The position numbers were made by a program, and so were the translations under genes. DNA of 64,000 nt. Source: Isoptericola chiayiensis (GTDB lineage: Bacteria > Actinomycetota > Actinomycetes > Actinomycetales > Cellulomonadaceae). Under the pieces are notes generated by a model. It saw nothing but the letters and a program-made list of their open reading frames with translations, ran no database searches and was not told where the DNA came from. This document shows, piece by piece, positions 46,196 to 57,262 of this stretch; positions within the stretch are counted from its first letter, which is position 1; each line of letters begins with the position of its first letter. The DNA is taken from the NCBI RefSeq assembly GCF_013149805.1, contig NZ_JABEZT010000001.1:434001-498000 (forward strand), read 5' to 3'.

Positions 46196-46876
46196 TCACG
46201 CGCCCACCCTCCCGGCACCCACCGACAGCGGGCGCAGCGCGGCCCGGACCGCCGCGATGGTGGCGGCCTGCGGAGGTGTCGCGGCGGCGTCCGCGGCCTC
46301 GGCGCGCAGACGTTCCTGGACGGGTGAGGGCCGTCGTCGTACCTCTGTGGGGCGCGACGACGGCGGCGCGGCGGGCGGCGCCGTCTTCCTCCGCCAGGAG
46401 GGGAAGGGCTGCCGTTGTGTCCGGTTGGGATCGGGCAGGCGGGCGGCTCCGCCGGGCCGGGCGGCACGACGGCGGGCGCGGGCGTCCTTGGCGCGACGGG
46501 CGGCGGGCAGCAGCGAGACGAGGGCACGTTTGGTCACGCGCAGCAGCGACGGCACGCCCCGCAGGCCCTGCCGGGCGCCTCGGCGGAGCATGGTGACGAC
46601 GCCGTGGCGCTGCAGCCAGGTGCGGGCTCGGGCGATGGTGCGCGGGGAGAGGCCGGCGCGTTCGGCGGCCTGGGCGTCGGTGGTCTCGACGACGGCGGTG
46701 CGCGGGTCGGCGAGGCGGGCCAGCGCGTGGAGGTAGCTGCGCACGCTCTGGGGTGCGTCGCGCAGGTCGCCCCAGCCGGCGGCGGCGAGGGCGTCGACGA
46801 GGCGCCACAGGGGCGCGTGGGCGTTGAGGCGCACCGGGGGTGGTGGGGGCGCGCTGATATCGTCAGGCGTAGCCAT
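46196..46876 (-). CDS. Helix-turn-helix protein of unknown role
   Basis: A 226-residue basic protein. Residues about 20-95 are helical (PLWRLVDALAAAGWGDLRD), with an HTH at TTDAQAAERAGLSPRTIARA. The C-terminal half is Arg/Ala/Pro-rich and likely disordered. Similar N-terminal domains occur in plasmid replication or mobile-element regulators, but the match is loose. ATG at 46876. A stable hairpin lies in its leader. Confidence 0.5.
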   Translation of the reverse strand: MATPDDISAPPPPPVRLNAHAPLWRLVDALAAAGWGDLRDAPQSVRSYLHALARLADPRTAVVETTDAQAAERAGLSPRTIARARTWLQRHGVVTMLRRGARQGLRGVPSLLRVTKRALVSLLPAARRAKDARARRRAARPGGAARLPDPNRTQRQPFPSWRRKTAPPAAPPSSRPTEVRRRPSPVQERLRAEAADAAATPPQAATIAAVRAALRPLSVGAGRVGA

Positions 46877-46902
46877 CGGGAGTGCTCCAGACTCTCGTTG
46901 GT

Positions 46903-46945
46903 CAGGCCCGGTCAGAGGTTGCCGCCTCTGGCACGGGCCGTTTTC
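46903..46945. promoter_or_regulatory. Two-part hairpin upstream of the HTH gene
   Basis: GGCCCG (46905-46910) pairs with CGGGCC (46934-46939), and inside it AGAGG (46914-46918) pairs with CCTCT (46925-46929). On the plus strand it is followed by GTTTT, so it resembles a plus-strand terminator. On the minus strand it would lie in the HTH gene leader. The rest of the 217-base gap shows nothing clear. Confidence 0.5.
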
Positions 46946-47093
46946 GGTTGTGGTGGCGGTCACACTAGCGCACGACGCCGGTGGTCCGGCAAGGGGGTCG
47001 GCGCGAACGGCGACGACGGCTCCGTCCGCGAGGCGCAGGCACCGCATCATCGGTAGATTCGCTCGGTCCGACCCTCACTCGAAGGAGCCGTCG

Positions 47094-47720
47094 ATGCCGA
47101 TCTATCTGCGGGACGACAAGAGCGTCCTGTTCGTCCACGTGCCCAAGACGGGCGGTTCGTCGATCGAGACCGCCCTTCGCCGGTCGGACTTCAACCAGTA
47201 CGACCGGGACTCCGCGACCGGTACCGACCAGCCCAACTGGTTCCGGCGGTGTTCACCGCAGCACATCCACGCGGAGCGCCTCCGGGAGACGTACCGCATC
47301 AAGCGGTTCACGGCGGTGTTCCTCGTCGTTCGGGACCCGATCGCCCGGTTCCGGTCCGAGGTGGCGCACCGGGCCCGCAAGCACAGGATCCGGTTCACCG
47401 ACGAGTCCGTCGAGTCGTGGACGCGCACCATGTTCGCGAAGTACCAGAAGGACCCGTACGTGCTCGACAACCATCTGCGCCCGCAGTCGGAGTTCGTGCT
47501 GCGCAAGGCGCAGGTCTACCGGTACGAGGACGGGCTGTCCGCAGCCCTCGCCGACCTCGACAAGCGCTTTGACCTCGCCATCGACACCGAGGTACCGCAC
47601 CGCCTCAACTCCGGCGAGCGCAGGCCCGGGTTCAGCAGCAGCGACGTGCCGATCTCCCGTGGCACCGAGGCCCTGCTGCGGGAGTTCTACCGCGAGGACT
47701 TCGAGGCCTTCGGCTACTGA
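47094..47720 (+). CDS. Sulfotransferase-like protein
   Basis: A 208-residue protein with the PAPS-binding motifs of sulfotransferases: FVHVPKTGGSSIE (5'-phosphosulfate loop) and VVRDPIARFRSEV (3'-phosphate motif). It is compact, like bacterial Sulfotransfer_2 members. GAAGGAG precedes the ATG at 47094. It stands directly upstream of rmlA at the edge of the polysaccharide cluster, so it may sulfate that glycan. PAPS use is inferred from the motifs. Confidence 0.8.
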   Translation: MPIYLRDDKSVLFVHVPKTGGSSIETALRRSDFNQYDRDSATGTDQPNWFRRCSPQHIHAERLRETYRIKRFTAVFLVVRDPIARFRSEVAHRARKHRIRFTDESVESWTRTMFAKYQKDPYVLDNHLRPQSEFVLRKAQVYRYEDGLSAALADLDKRFDLAIDTEVPHRLNSGERRPGFSSSDVPISRGTEALLREFYREDFEAFGY

Positions 47721-47770
47721 ACCGGCCGACAGCGTGATTCCCGCGACGGCCCCGTGAGATCATCCGCCGT

Positions 47771-48634
47771 ATGCGCGGCATCATCCTGGCCGGCGGTTCC
47801 GGCACCCGACTGCACCCGATCACCCAGGGCGTGAGCAAGCAGCTCGTGCCGGTGTACGACAAGCCGATGATCTACTACCCGCTCTCGACGCTGATGCTGG
47901 CGGGCATCCGGGACATCCTGGTGATCACCACCCCGCACGACGCCGAGCAGTTCCACCGCCTGCTGGGCGACGGCTCGCAGTTCGGCGTGAACATCGAGTA
48001 CACGGTGCAGGAGCAGCCGAACGGGCTGGCCCAGGCGTTCGTGCTGGGTGAGGAGTTCATCGGCGACGACGCCGCGGCACTGGTGCTGGGCGACAACATC
48101 TTCTACGGCCAGGGCCTGGGCGACCAGCTCCAACGGTTCGACTCGATCACCGGTGGCGCGGTGTTCGCCTACCGAGTCGCGGACCCGACGGCCTACGGCG
48201 TGGTGGAGTTCGACGATGCCGGCCGCGCGATCTCCCTGGAGGAGAAGCCGGCGCGGCCCAAGTCGAAGTACGCGGTGCCCGGCCTGTACTTCTACGACAA
48301 CGACGTGGTCGAGATCGCCAAGAACATCCAGCCCTCGGCGCGCGGCGAGTACGAGATCACCGACGTCAACGCCGAGTACCTGAGCCGCGGCTCGCTGCAG
48401 GTCGAGGTGCTCCCCCGTGGCACGGCCTGGCTGGACACCGGCACGTTCGACTCGCTCATCGAGGCGAGCGACTTCGTGCGCACGATCGAGCAGCGCCAGG
48501 GCCTCAAGATCGGTTCGCCGGAGGAGGTCGCCTGGCGGCGCGGGTTCCTCACCGACGACGAGCTGCGCGTCCGCGCGGAGAAGCTGGTCAAGTCCGGCTA
48601 CGGCAGCTACCTGCTGGGCCTGCTCGACGAGTGA
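47771..48634 (+). CDS. rmlA: Glucose-1-phosphate thymidylyltransferase
   Basis: A 287-residue RmlA, first step of dTDP-L-rhamnose synthesis. The nucleotide loop [40 protein letters not shown] and the catalytic region [19 protein letters not shown] are all present, as is [19 protein letters not shown] at 47771. The four rml genes are split among alternating strands (A+, D-, C+, B-). Confidence 0.96.
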   Translation: MRGIILAGGSGTRLHPITQGVSKQLVPVYDKPMIYYPLSTLMLAGIRDILVITTPHDAEQFHRLLGDGSQFGVNIEYTVQEQPNGLAQAFVLGEEFIGDDAAALVLGDNIFYGQGLGDQLQRFDSITGGAVFAYRVADPTAYGVVEFDDAGRAISLEEKPARPKSKYAVPGLYFYDNDVVEIAKNIQPSARGEYEITDVNAEYLSRGSLQVEVLPRGTAWLDTGTFDSLIEASDFVRTIEQRQGLKIGSPEEVAWRRGFLTDDELRVRAEKLVKSGYGSYLLGLLDE

Positions 48635-48674
48635 TCACTGCGGCGGGGACATGACGTCGTGTCCTCGCTTCCGC

Positions 48675-49547
48675 TCATGCGAGCACGGTCGGTGCCGCGG
48701 CCTCCCAGCGCTCGGCCCAGTCACCGATCGGCTCCACACCGGCCGCTCGCAGGGCGTCGTGCCCCAGCACCGAGTAGGCGGGCCGCGGCGCCGGGCGCAC
48801 GAACGCCGCGCTCGTGGTCGGCTCCAGCGGGGTTGCCAGACCGGCCGAGGCCAGGATGCGCTGCGTGAACCCGAACCAGGACGTCTGGCCCGACGACGTG
48901 CCGTGGTACGTCCCGGTGGGCGCCTCGGCGTCGACGAGACGCACGATCAGCTCGGCGAGGTCCCGCGTCCACGTGGGCTGCCCGACCTGGTCGTCGACGA
49001 CGGCGAGCTGGTCCTTCTCCGCACCGAGGCGCGCCATGGTCTTCGGGAAGCAGCCGCCGTGGGCGCCGTAGAGCCAGGCGGTGCGGACGATCAGGTGGTC
49101 CGGCGCCTCGGCGCGCACGGCCCACTCCCCCGCCCCCTTGGTGCGGCCGTAGGCGGATCGCGGGGCGATCGGCGCGTCCTCGGTGTACGGCTCGGTGGCA
49201 GCGCCGTCGAACACGTAGTCGGTGGACACGTGGACCAGTCGGGCTCCGGCCTCGGCCGCCGCACGAGCGACGTGGGCAGCCGCGGTGGCGTTGACATCGA
49301 AGGCCTGCGCTTCGCGCTCCTCCGCATCGTCCACGGCAGTCCAGGCGGCGGCGTTGACGACGACGTCGTAGCCGACGACGGCGGCACGGACGGCCTGCGC
49401 ATCGGTCACGTCGACGTCGGCCCGGCCCAGGCCGGTCACGTCGGGCCCCGTGGCAGTCAGGACGTCGAGGAGGTCGTGGCCGAGCATGCCGCGAGCTCCG
49501 AGGACGAGCCAGCGAGGAGCGGTGTTCTGAGGAGTCGGTGTCGTCAC
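48675..49547 (-). CDS. rmlD: dTDP-4-dehydrorhamnose reductase
   Basis: A 290-residue extended SDR, last step of dTDP-rhamnose synthesis. NAD(P) loop is LVLGARGMLGHDLL; the active site has STDYVFDG and YGRTKGAGE (YxxxK). VDDQVGQPTWTRDLA is conserved in RmlD. The GTG at 49547 is at most a few bases from the predicted transcription start, so the mRNA may be leaderless. Convergent with rmlA, divergent from rmlC. Confidence 0.95.
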   Translation of the reverse strand: MTTPTPQNTAPRWLVLGARGMLGHDLLDVLTATGPDVTGLGRADVDVTDAQAVRAAVVGYDVVVNAAAWTAVDDAEEREAQAFDVNATAAAHVARAAAEAGARLVHVSTDYVFDGAATEPYTEDAPIAPRSAYGRTKGAGEWAVRAEAPDHLIVRTAWLYGAHGGCFPKTMARLGAEKDQLAVVDDQVGQPTWTRDLAELIVRLVDAEAPTGTYHGTSSGQTSWFGFTQRILASAGLATPLEPTTSAAFVRPAPRPAYSVLGHDALRAAGVEPIGDWAERWEAAAPTVLA

Positions 49548-49550
49548 CCG

Positions 49551-49560
49551 TAGGATCCTA
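49551..49560. promoter_or_regulatory. Overlapping divergent -10 elements for rmlD and rmlC
   Basis: TAGGATCCTA is a ten-base palindrome that reads TAGGAT on both strands. It sits 36 bases before rmlC and four before rmlD, suitable as the -10 box for each. -35 elements are weak. Such overlap would make the two genes compete or be co-ordinated. Confidence 0.4.
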
Positions 49561-49595
49561 AAGGGCCGTCACCACCGAATCTGAAGGAGCACCAC

Positions 49596-50213
49596 GTGCA
49601 GTTCCGCGAGCTGGCCGTCCCTGGCGCCTACGAGATCACTCCCAAGCAGTTCGGGGACCCTCGTGGTGTGTTCCTGGAGTGGTTCAAGGCGTCGACGTTC
49701 TCCGAGCACCTGGGCCACGACCTGGACCTGCAGCAGGCCAACCTCTCGGTGTCCGCAGCCGGCGTACTGCGTGGGATCCACTTCGCCGACGTCCCCCCGG
49801 GGCAGGCCAAGTACGTGACGTGCCCGAAGGGTGCCGTCCTGGACGTCGTCGTCGACATCCGCGTCGGGTCGCCGACTTTCGGGCAGTGGGACTCCGTGCT
49901 CCTCGACGACGTCGACCGCCGCGCGATCTACCTGGGCGAGGGCCTCGGGCACGCCTTCATGTCGCTCGAGGACGACTCGACGGTCATGTATCTCTGCTCG
50001 ACGGGCTACAACCCGACGGCCGAGCACGGCGTCCACCCGCTGGACCCGGCGGTCGGCATCGAGTGGCCGACGGCAGCGCGGGACGGTTCCCCGATCACTC
50101 CGCAGCTCTCCGAGAAGGACGCTGCCGCACCGACCCTGGCGGATGCTCGGGAGCAGGGTCTGCTGCCGACGCTCGAAAGCGTCGAGGCGTACGTGGCTTC
50201 ACTGAAGGGCTGA
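49596..50213 (+). CDS. rmlC: dTDP-4-dehydrorhamnose 3,5-epimerase
   Basis: A 205-residue cupin-fold epimerase. The catalytic His is in VLRGIHFADVPPGQAK and the active-site Tyr near VMYLCSTGYNP. FGDPRGVFLEWFKAS at the N-terminus and EHGVHPLDPAVGIEWP are typical. GAAGGAG precedes the GTG at 49596. Convergent with rmlB across a strong hairpin. Confidence 0.94.
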   Translation: MQFRELAVPGAYEITPKQFGDPRGVFLEWFKASTFSEHLGHDLDLQQANLSVSAAGVLRGIHFADVPPGQAKYVTCPKGAVLDVVVDIRVGSPTFGQWDSVLLDDVDRRAIYLGEGLGHAFMSLEDDSTVMYLCSTGYNPTAEHGVHPLDPAVGIEWPTAARDGSPITPQLSEKDAAAPTLADAREQGLLPTLESVEAYVASLKG

Positions 50214-50219
50214 GAGATG

Positions 50220-50256
50220 ACGAGGGCCGGGACCGTAGAGCGGTCCCGGCCCTCGT
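50220..50256. terminator. Bidirectional hairpin between rmlC and rmlB
   Basis: A 16-bp perfect stem, ACGAGGGCCGGGACCG (50220-50235) against 50241-50256, with a five-base loop, separates the two convergent stop codons and likely ends both transcripts. Confidence 0.85.
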
Positions 50257-50260
50257 GCTG

Positions 50261-52328
<2,068 letters not shown>

Positions 52329-52342
<14 letters not shown>

Positions 52343-53267
52343 CGTCGATCCCTTCGCACAAGCCACCGTCGCGGTCCAGAACGTCCACGTGCGCTATCGC
52401 GTGCCGTCGACCGACGCAGCCGAACGTCGTCGTGGCGCAAACTTCGTCAAGCGAGCCGCGCGCACGGTGCTCGGCAACGACCCGAAGGTGCTGGTTCGCG
52501 CGCTCTCCGGCATCTCGTTCGTCGCCAAGTCTGGGGAGCAGATCGGCCTAGTTGGCCAGAACGGTTCCGGCAAGAGCACGCTCCTCCGCATCATCGCGGG
52601 CCTGGAGAACCCTGCGAAGGGACGGGTGCTCGCCGAGAGCACTCCTGTGCTGATCGGAGTCAACGCAGCCCTGGTCCCCGATCTCTCGGGTGAACAGAAT
52701 ATTCGCCTCGGTTGCCTCGCGATGGGTCTGACCCCGGACCAGGCCGACGCCGCGGTGCCGGAGGTCAAGCAGCTCGCAGGACTCGGCAAGTCGATCTACC
52801 TACCGATGAAGACATACTCCTCCGGCATGGGTGCGCGGCTTCGGTTCGCCATTGCTACCGCCGCCAACCCCCACATTCTGCTGATCGATGAGGCGCTAGC
52901 CACGGGTGACGCTGCGTTCCGTGAGCGGAGCGAGGCACGGATGCAGGGGCTGAGAGACGGTGCGGGCACCGTCTTCCTCGTCAGTCACGCCGCCCAGACC
53001 ATCGAAGAGACCTGCACGCGGGCGATCTGGCTCAATCACGGTCGCCTTGTTCTCGACGGCCCTGCACAGGACGTAGCCCTCCGGTACCGGAAGTGGGCGT
53101 GGGCCGTTGCCAAGGACAAACCGGACGAGGCCCGAACGATCATCGAGAAGGCCTTCGCCGAGCGAGAGCAGACTCACGTCCAGGTCGAAGAGTCCCAGGC
53201 GCCCCGCCAGTACAACGCTCGACACGTACGACCATCAGGTGTGCGGTCAACCGATAGGAAGAAGTAG
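52329..53267 (+). CDS. Polysaccharide ABC exporter ATPase (Wzt/TagH-like)
   Basis: A 312-residue ATPase. Walker A is GQNGSGKST, signature YSSGMGARLRFA, Walker B ILLIDEALATGDAAF, H-loop FLVSHAA, all characteristic of the Wzt/TagH branch. The C-terminal 60 residues are too short for a carbohydrate-binding domain, so chain-length recognition by that route is unlikely. GGAGGAG precedes the ATG at 52329. Confidence 0.9.
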
Positions 53268-53271
53268 TTCC

Positions 53272-54438
53272 ATGGAAGCGACGCGACCGCGCATCATGAC
53301 CGTCTACGGGACCCGTCCCGAGGCGATCAAGGTGGCACCCGTCATCAAGGCTATCGAAGCAAGCGACCAGCTCGATTCGATCACTGTCGTGACCGGTCAG
53401 CACCGAGAAATGCTCGATCAAGTCAACGAGATCTTCGGGATCACGCCGGACTACGACCTCGACATCTTCCAGCACGGCGCCACGCTGTCTACCATCGTGG
53501 CTCGGGTACTTGAGCGCCTGGATCCGGTACTCGAAGAACAGCGCCCGGCCGCCGTCGTCGTGCAAGGCGATACGTCCACCTCGACTGCGGCGGCGCTTGC
53601 AGCGTTCCACCGTCAGATCCCCGTGGTGCACGTCGAGGCTGGCCTCCGGTCGGGGAATATCCTCTCACCGTTCCCGGAGGAGGCTAATCGCAAGATCACC
53701 TCGCAGATCGCTGCTCTCCACCTCGCACCCACCGCCACCAGCAAGGAGAACCTCCTGAGCGAAGGCGTCTCACCAGACGACATCGTCGTCACCGGCAACA
53801 CGGTGATTGATGCCCTACTCATGACGGTGGAGAAGAAGACCACCTTCTCGGACCCTGAGCTTGAGGACCTCGCCGACTCTGGGCGGCGGGTGCTGCTCGT
53901 GACCACGCATCGACGCGAGAACTGGGGAGGAGCGATGGAGGGCGTCGGCCGGGCACTTGCGCGTCTCGCTCAGTCATTCCCCGACGTTCAGATCGTACTG
54001 CCCGCCCACCGCAACCCGGTAGTGCGAGAGGCCGTGCTCCCCCAGCTCGAGGGGCTAAGCAACGTCACCGTGACAGAACCGCTCGCCTACGGTGAGTTCA
54101 CACGGATGCTCTCGCTCGCCACGGTCGTACTCACCGACTCCGGTGGCGTGCAGGAAGAAGCGCCGAGCCTCGGCAAGCCGGTACTCGTCATGCGCGAGAA
54201 CACCGAGCGGCCGGAGGCCGTCCACGCAGGAACGGTCAAGCTCATCGGCACCGACGAGAACCGGATAGTCGACGACGTCTCCACCCTGCTCTCTGACCCT
54301 GACGCCTACGAAGCGATGGCCCGGGCCACAAACCCCTACGGCGACGGCTCGGCCGCCCGACGCTCTACCGGATCGATCGGCCACCTGCTCGGAGTCCAGA
54401 GTAAAGTTGCCCACTGGAACGCGGAGTCCGATCAATGA
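53272..54438 (+). CDS. wecB: UDP-N-acetylglucosamine 2-epimerase
   Basis: A 388-residue non-hydrolysing epimerase converting UDP-GlcNAc to UDP-ManNAc. Motifs are VYGTRPEAIKVAPVI, VTGQHREMLDQ, VVVQGDTSTSTAAAL, VEAGLRSG, TTHRRENWG, and LTDSGGVQEEAPSLGKPVLVMRENTERPEA. AGGAAGAAG precedes the ATG at 53272. It supplies ManNAc or its uronic acid to the polymer. Codon use is still high GC; the next gene, overlapping by ATGA, is not. Confidence 0.95.
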   Translation: MEATRPRIMTVYGTRPEAIKVAPVIKAIEASDQLDSITVVTGQHREMLDQVNEIFGITPDYDLDIFQHGATLSTIVARVLERLDPVLEEQRPAAVVVQGDTSTSTAAALAAFHRQIPVVHVEAGLRSGNILSPFPEEANRKITSQIAALHLAPTATSKENLLSEGVSPDDIVVTGNTVIDALLMTVEKKTTFSDPELEDLADSGRRVLLVTTHRRENWGGAMEGVGRALARLAQSFPDVQIVLPAHRNPVVREAVLPQLEGLSNVTVTEPLAYGEFTRMLSLATVVLTDSGGVQEEAPSLGKPVLVMRENTERPEAVHAGTVKLIGTDENRIVDDVSTLLSDPDAYEAMARATNPYGDGSAARRSTGSIGHLLGVQSKVAHWNAESDQ

Positions 54439-56096
54439 CCAGGCACAGAGTTTTCATCTACGGTTCATGCGTCTCTCGAGACACATTTGAGCACCTAGAT
54501 CCTGGCCAGTTCGAACTCGTTCAGTACGTTGCCAGGCAATCCGCTCTCAGCGCATACACGCGGCCGGTATCGATGGTCGCGCCGCCCATCCTCGCCTCTC
54601 CGTTCCAGCAGCGAATGGTGTCGGGCGACTACGCCTCCAACATCCAGTCGCTAATCCCCGAATACGGCGAACATACCGATCTTGCTCTTATTGATCTAAC
54701 AGACGAAAGGCTTGGAGTATACGTACTCCCGGACGGATCTGTCATTACCCGCACGCACGAATTAATCGACTCCGATGTGGAGTCTCTACTTCCACCTGGG
54801 ACACAGCACTTGGCGTTCGGATCAGACCGCCACCTTGAGTACTGGACCCAAGGAATCACAGCGGTAGGCAGCCTCTTTCGCCAACATATGCCCCGTGCGG
54901 CGATAATTCTGCTGGACATCCCGTGGGCTGCTTACTCAGAATCTGGAGGCCCGGCTGTGCCTAGTTTCGGCGTGAGCGCCTCGGAAGCAAACCCAGTCTT
55001 CGAGCTCTACTCGGACATTGCCGCACAAGCATTGAATGCAAAGGTAATCAGGCTTAACGAGCATGAAGTCTCTTCGAGCCCAAACCACCCTTGGGGAGAA
55101 GCGCCGTTCCACTACAGCAGCGAGGTCTACATGAAGGCTTCGCGTCTAATAACCGGCGATAGTGGGCAAACGACTATCCGCGAACAAAACGCGGACGACA
55201 CGAGCAAGCGAGCTTCAGGACCTGATCAGCTGCGAAGGACTGGCCCGCGCACGGCAGACTCTAGCAACAGAGATTCTGTCAAGCCAAACCTGTTCATCAT
55301 TGGAGCTGAACAAAGCGGATGTGAATGGCTCTCAGAGAATATCGCGCGGCATCCAGAAGTATACTTACCAGGAGCTGCTGGACGGAGATACTTCGATGAT
55401 CCCATACGCTTCAACTCTGATAAGGGAGATGAAGCATACCGCCAGTCATTCATGTCCGGCGCCGACCATGAATGGCGAATAGACTGTACGCCCACGTACT
55501 TCTGGCAATCAACCGGGTCACCATTCTCCCCGAAGAGAACTGATGCTGCGAGCAGCATTAGCAAGTATACCGGTGATGAAGCCCAAGTCTTCGTAGTTCT
55601 AAGGGAGCCCGTAACTCGCGCGATCGCCGCCTATTGGCACTATTTCTCGATGGCGCACTTTGACCTACCTCAGAGTCTGTTCGGGTTGCCCCGTGAGGCC
55701 GGGATCATTGGCCAAGGCTTCTACAAGAAGCATCATGATCACTGGTCGACAGTTTTCAATGAGTCACGCATTCATATTTTCCTCTACGACGACCTAGTGA
55801 CCAATCCCGAGGGGTCGATAAGGCGGGCGCTTGAAATATTGTCACTGGAGCCCCCAACCAACAATTGGTTTGAGCCGATTGCTGCACCAGATGATGCTAC
55901 TCCGCCTTGGGTGCAGAGGTTTCAAGACAGGCAGTCGTATAGCGAGCAAGAGCTAGCGGCTTTGTTCCAACTGTATCGCCCAGACGTCAAGGCAGTGGAA
56001 CAAGCAACGGGTCGAAAGCTCGATAATTGGCGAGTTCGATCGAGGGTAATGCGCATGAACCTCGGCCGTGCGAACATAGGGCGTCAGGACGTATGA
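54435..56096 (+). CDS. DUF6270 domain fused to sulfotransferase
   Basis: A 553-residue two-domain protein. Residues 1-245 start RVFIYGSCVSRDTFEHL, the opening of DUF6270, an SGNH-like domain seen in polysaccharide loci. After a polar linker, residues 280-530 are a sulfotransferase: FIIGAEQSGCEWLSENI occupies the 5'-phosphosulfate loop, though with Glu-Gln-Ser where Pro-Lys-Ser-Gly is usual, and VVLREPVTRAIAAYWHY is the 3'-phosphate motif. The missing loop lysine may affect catalysis. GC content drops sharply at this gene. Probably a two-step decoration enzyme for the exported glycan. Confidence 0.75.
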   Translation: MTRHRVFIYGSCVSRDTFEHLDPGQFELVQYVARQSALSAYTRPVSMVAPPILASPFQQRMVSGDYASNIQSLIPEYGEHTDLALIDLTDERLGVYVLPDGSVITRTHELIDSDVESLLPPGTQHLAFGSDRHLEYWTQGITAVGSLFRQHMPRAAIILLDIPWAAYSESGGPAVPSFGVSASEANPVFELYSDIAAQALNAKVIRLNEHEVSSSPNHPWGEAPFHYSSEVYMKASRLITGDSGQTTIREQNADDTSKRASGPDQLRRTGPRTADSSNRDSVKPNLFIIGAEQSGCEWLSENIARHPEVYLPGAAGRRYFDDPIRFNSDKGDEAYRQSFMSGADHEWRIDCTPTYFWQSTGSPFSPKRTDAASSISKYTGDEAQVFVVLREPVTRAIAAYWHYFSMAHFDLPQSLFGLPREAGIIGQGFYKKHHDHWSTVFNESRIHIFLYDDLVTNPEGSIRRALEILSLEPPTNNWFEPIAAPDDATPPWVQRFQDRQSYSEQELAALFQLYRPDVKAVEQATGRKLDNWRVRSRVMRMNLGRANIGRQDV

Positions 56097-56157
56097 TGAA
56101 TAGCACCGTGGCGTCACTGCTTCGAATTTGTTTTAGCGATTGGGTGAGCAAACTCCG

Positions 56158-57042
56158 ATGAGAGACTGGAAAACGCTTTTCCGGGACTATGCGAGTGATA
56201 TTCGCGCGTGGTGGCCCGAGAAGTCGCAGCGTCAGGCTGATAAGATGACTAATCGAATGTCAGCCATTCGCCGTAAACTTAACTATACTCAGCATGATCT
56301 AATAGACGCTGTGGTCGGCGTAGCGCAATTTAGGTCAGACACTACCCCCTTGACTGTTTTTATGCCAAACTGCGGCAGTTCGGGCTCCCACTGGATTGAG
56401 CCTATGCTCCAGGAGCTCGGCGGCTATCAAGCGTGCGGTGAAATCTATTTGAGCCATCGGATTCGTGAGAGCATATCTCTCCTATCGCCTGCGCAGAGGA
56501 CAAGTTTTCTAGACGCAGTTCACATTGCTCACGGGCGCCGCGATCCCAGGCAACTCGTACATACTCGATTCGTTAACACCGCGCACAACTGGGAGACACC
56601 CCAGCTTTTCCATGCGCCCGCCAGAACAGTATTTATCGCCCGCAATCCGATCGATATTGTCGTATCTCGTAGTTTCCGCAAGTCTTCGTATAGGCGGTTT
56701 ATCGCCCCGGAGATGGGCGATCGAGAGTATGTTCGTCGCAATACCAATTTGGTGAACCGGTTCTACACCCAAGCACTCCAGACAGGTTTGGATGGCTTCG
56801 TGAGGTATGAGGACGTTCGTGCCGACGGAGTCAGAGCGCTTGACTTCCTCATGAGAGTGTTGAATGACCCTCGGCAAGTTTCCGATCTTGCGGGCGTGCT
56901 CCGTGATTTTGCAAAGGATGGGGCACTGGTCGCAAGAACCAACATCTATTCGGGCCCTACGGTTGACATCCCAGATTGGGTGCGATCACAAGTCGCGTCT
57001 GAGCTGAACGATTCGCCACGAAGTTTCGGTTATGAGTACTAG
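56158..57042 (+). CDS. Sulfotransferase-like protein
   Basis: A 294-residue protein. TVFMPNCGSSGSHWIEPML resembles the PAPS 5' loop, and TVFIARNPIDIVVSRSF the 3'-phosphate motif (RxPxxxxxS). The loop lysine is absent here also. Low GC and codon use unlike the chromosomal background. The ATG at 56158 is preferred over a TTG 18 bases upstream. No gene follows; the sequence runs into insertion-sequence debris. Confidence 0.65.
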   Translation: MRDWKTLFRDYASDIRAWWPEKSQRQADKMTNRMSAIRRKLNYTQHDLIDAVVGVAQFRSDTTPLTVFMPNCGSSGSHWIEPMLQELGGYQACGEIYLSHRIRESISLLSPAQRTSFLDAVHIAHGRRDPRQLVHTRFVNTAHNWETPQLFHAPARTVFIARNPIDIVVSRSFRKSSYRRFIAPEMGDREYVRRNTNLVNRFYTQALQTGLDGFVRYEDVRADGVRALDFLMRVLNDPRQVSDLAGVLRDFAKDGALVARTNIYSGPTVDIPDWVRSQVASELNDSPRSFGYEY

Positions 57043-57070
57043 AACCAGCGCGAGTCGGTACCGCCATCGC

Positions 57071-57121
57071 GGGCACTTCGCCGATCCGGTGGAGGGCGTA
57101 AGTTCTCCGGAGGCGAGGAGC
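57071..57121 (-). other. Relic of an ISL3-type end
   Basis: GGGCACTTCGCCGATCCGG to GGAGGCGAGGAGC resembles the left end of the complete ISL3 element at 57263 (GGCTCTTCGCCGATCTGG to GCGGCGAGGAGC), with substitutions and a shorter middle. It suggests an earlier, decayed insertion of a related element. The 140 bases from here to 57262 hold nothing recognisable. Confidence 0.5.
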
Positions 57122-57262
57122 CGACCGGTTTACGTCAGGCGTGAGTACCGAATCGAGTTGAGCGCGAACCGAAAGCTCCTAGCGGTACTGCTTGAGTAGA
57201 GCGGCGACGTGTCGATCGACGCTTCGGAGTGCGTATCCAGAGTGGAGCTGCAGTTGTTTGCC

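Noticed and set aside
46196-46876. The HTH gene as a phage or plasmid replication initiator
   Set aside because: Only the HTH is similar; no origin repeats, partner genes or composition shift support a replicon.
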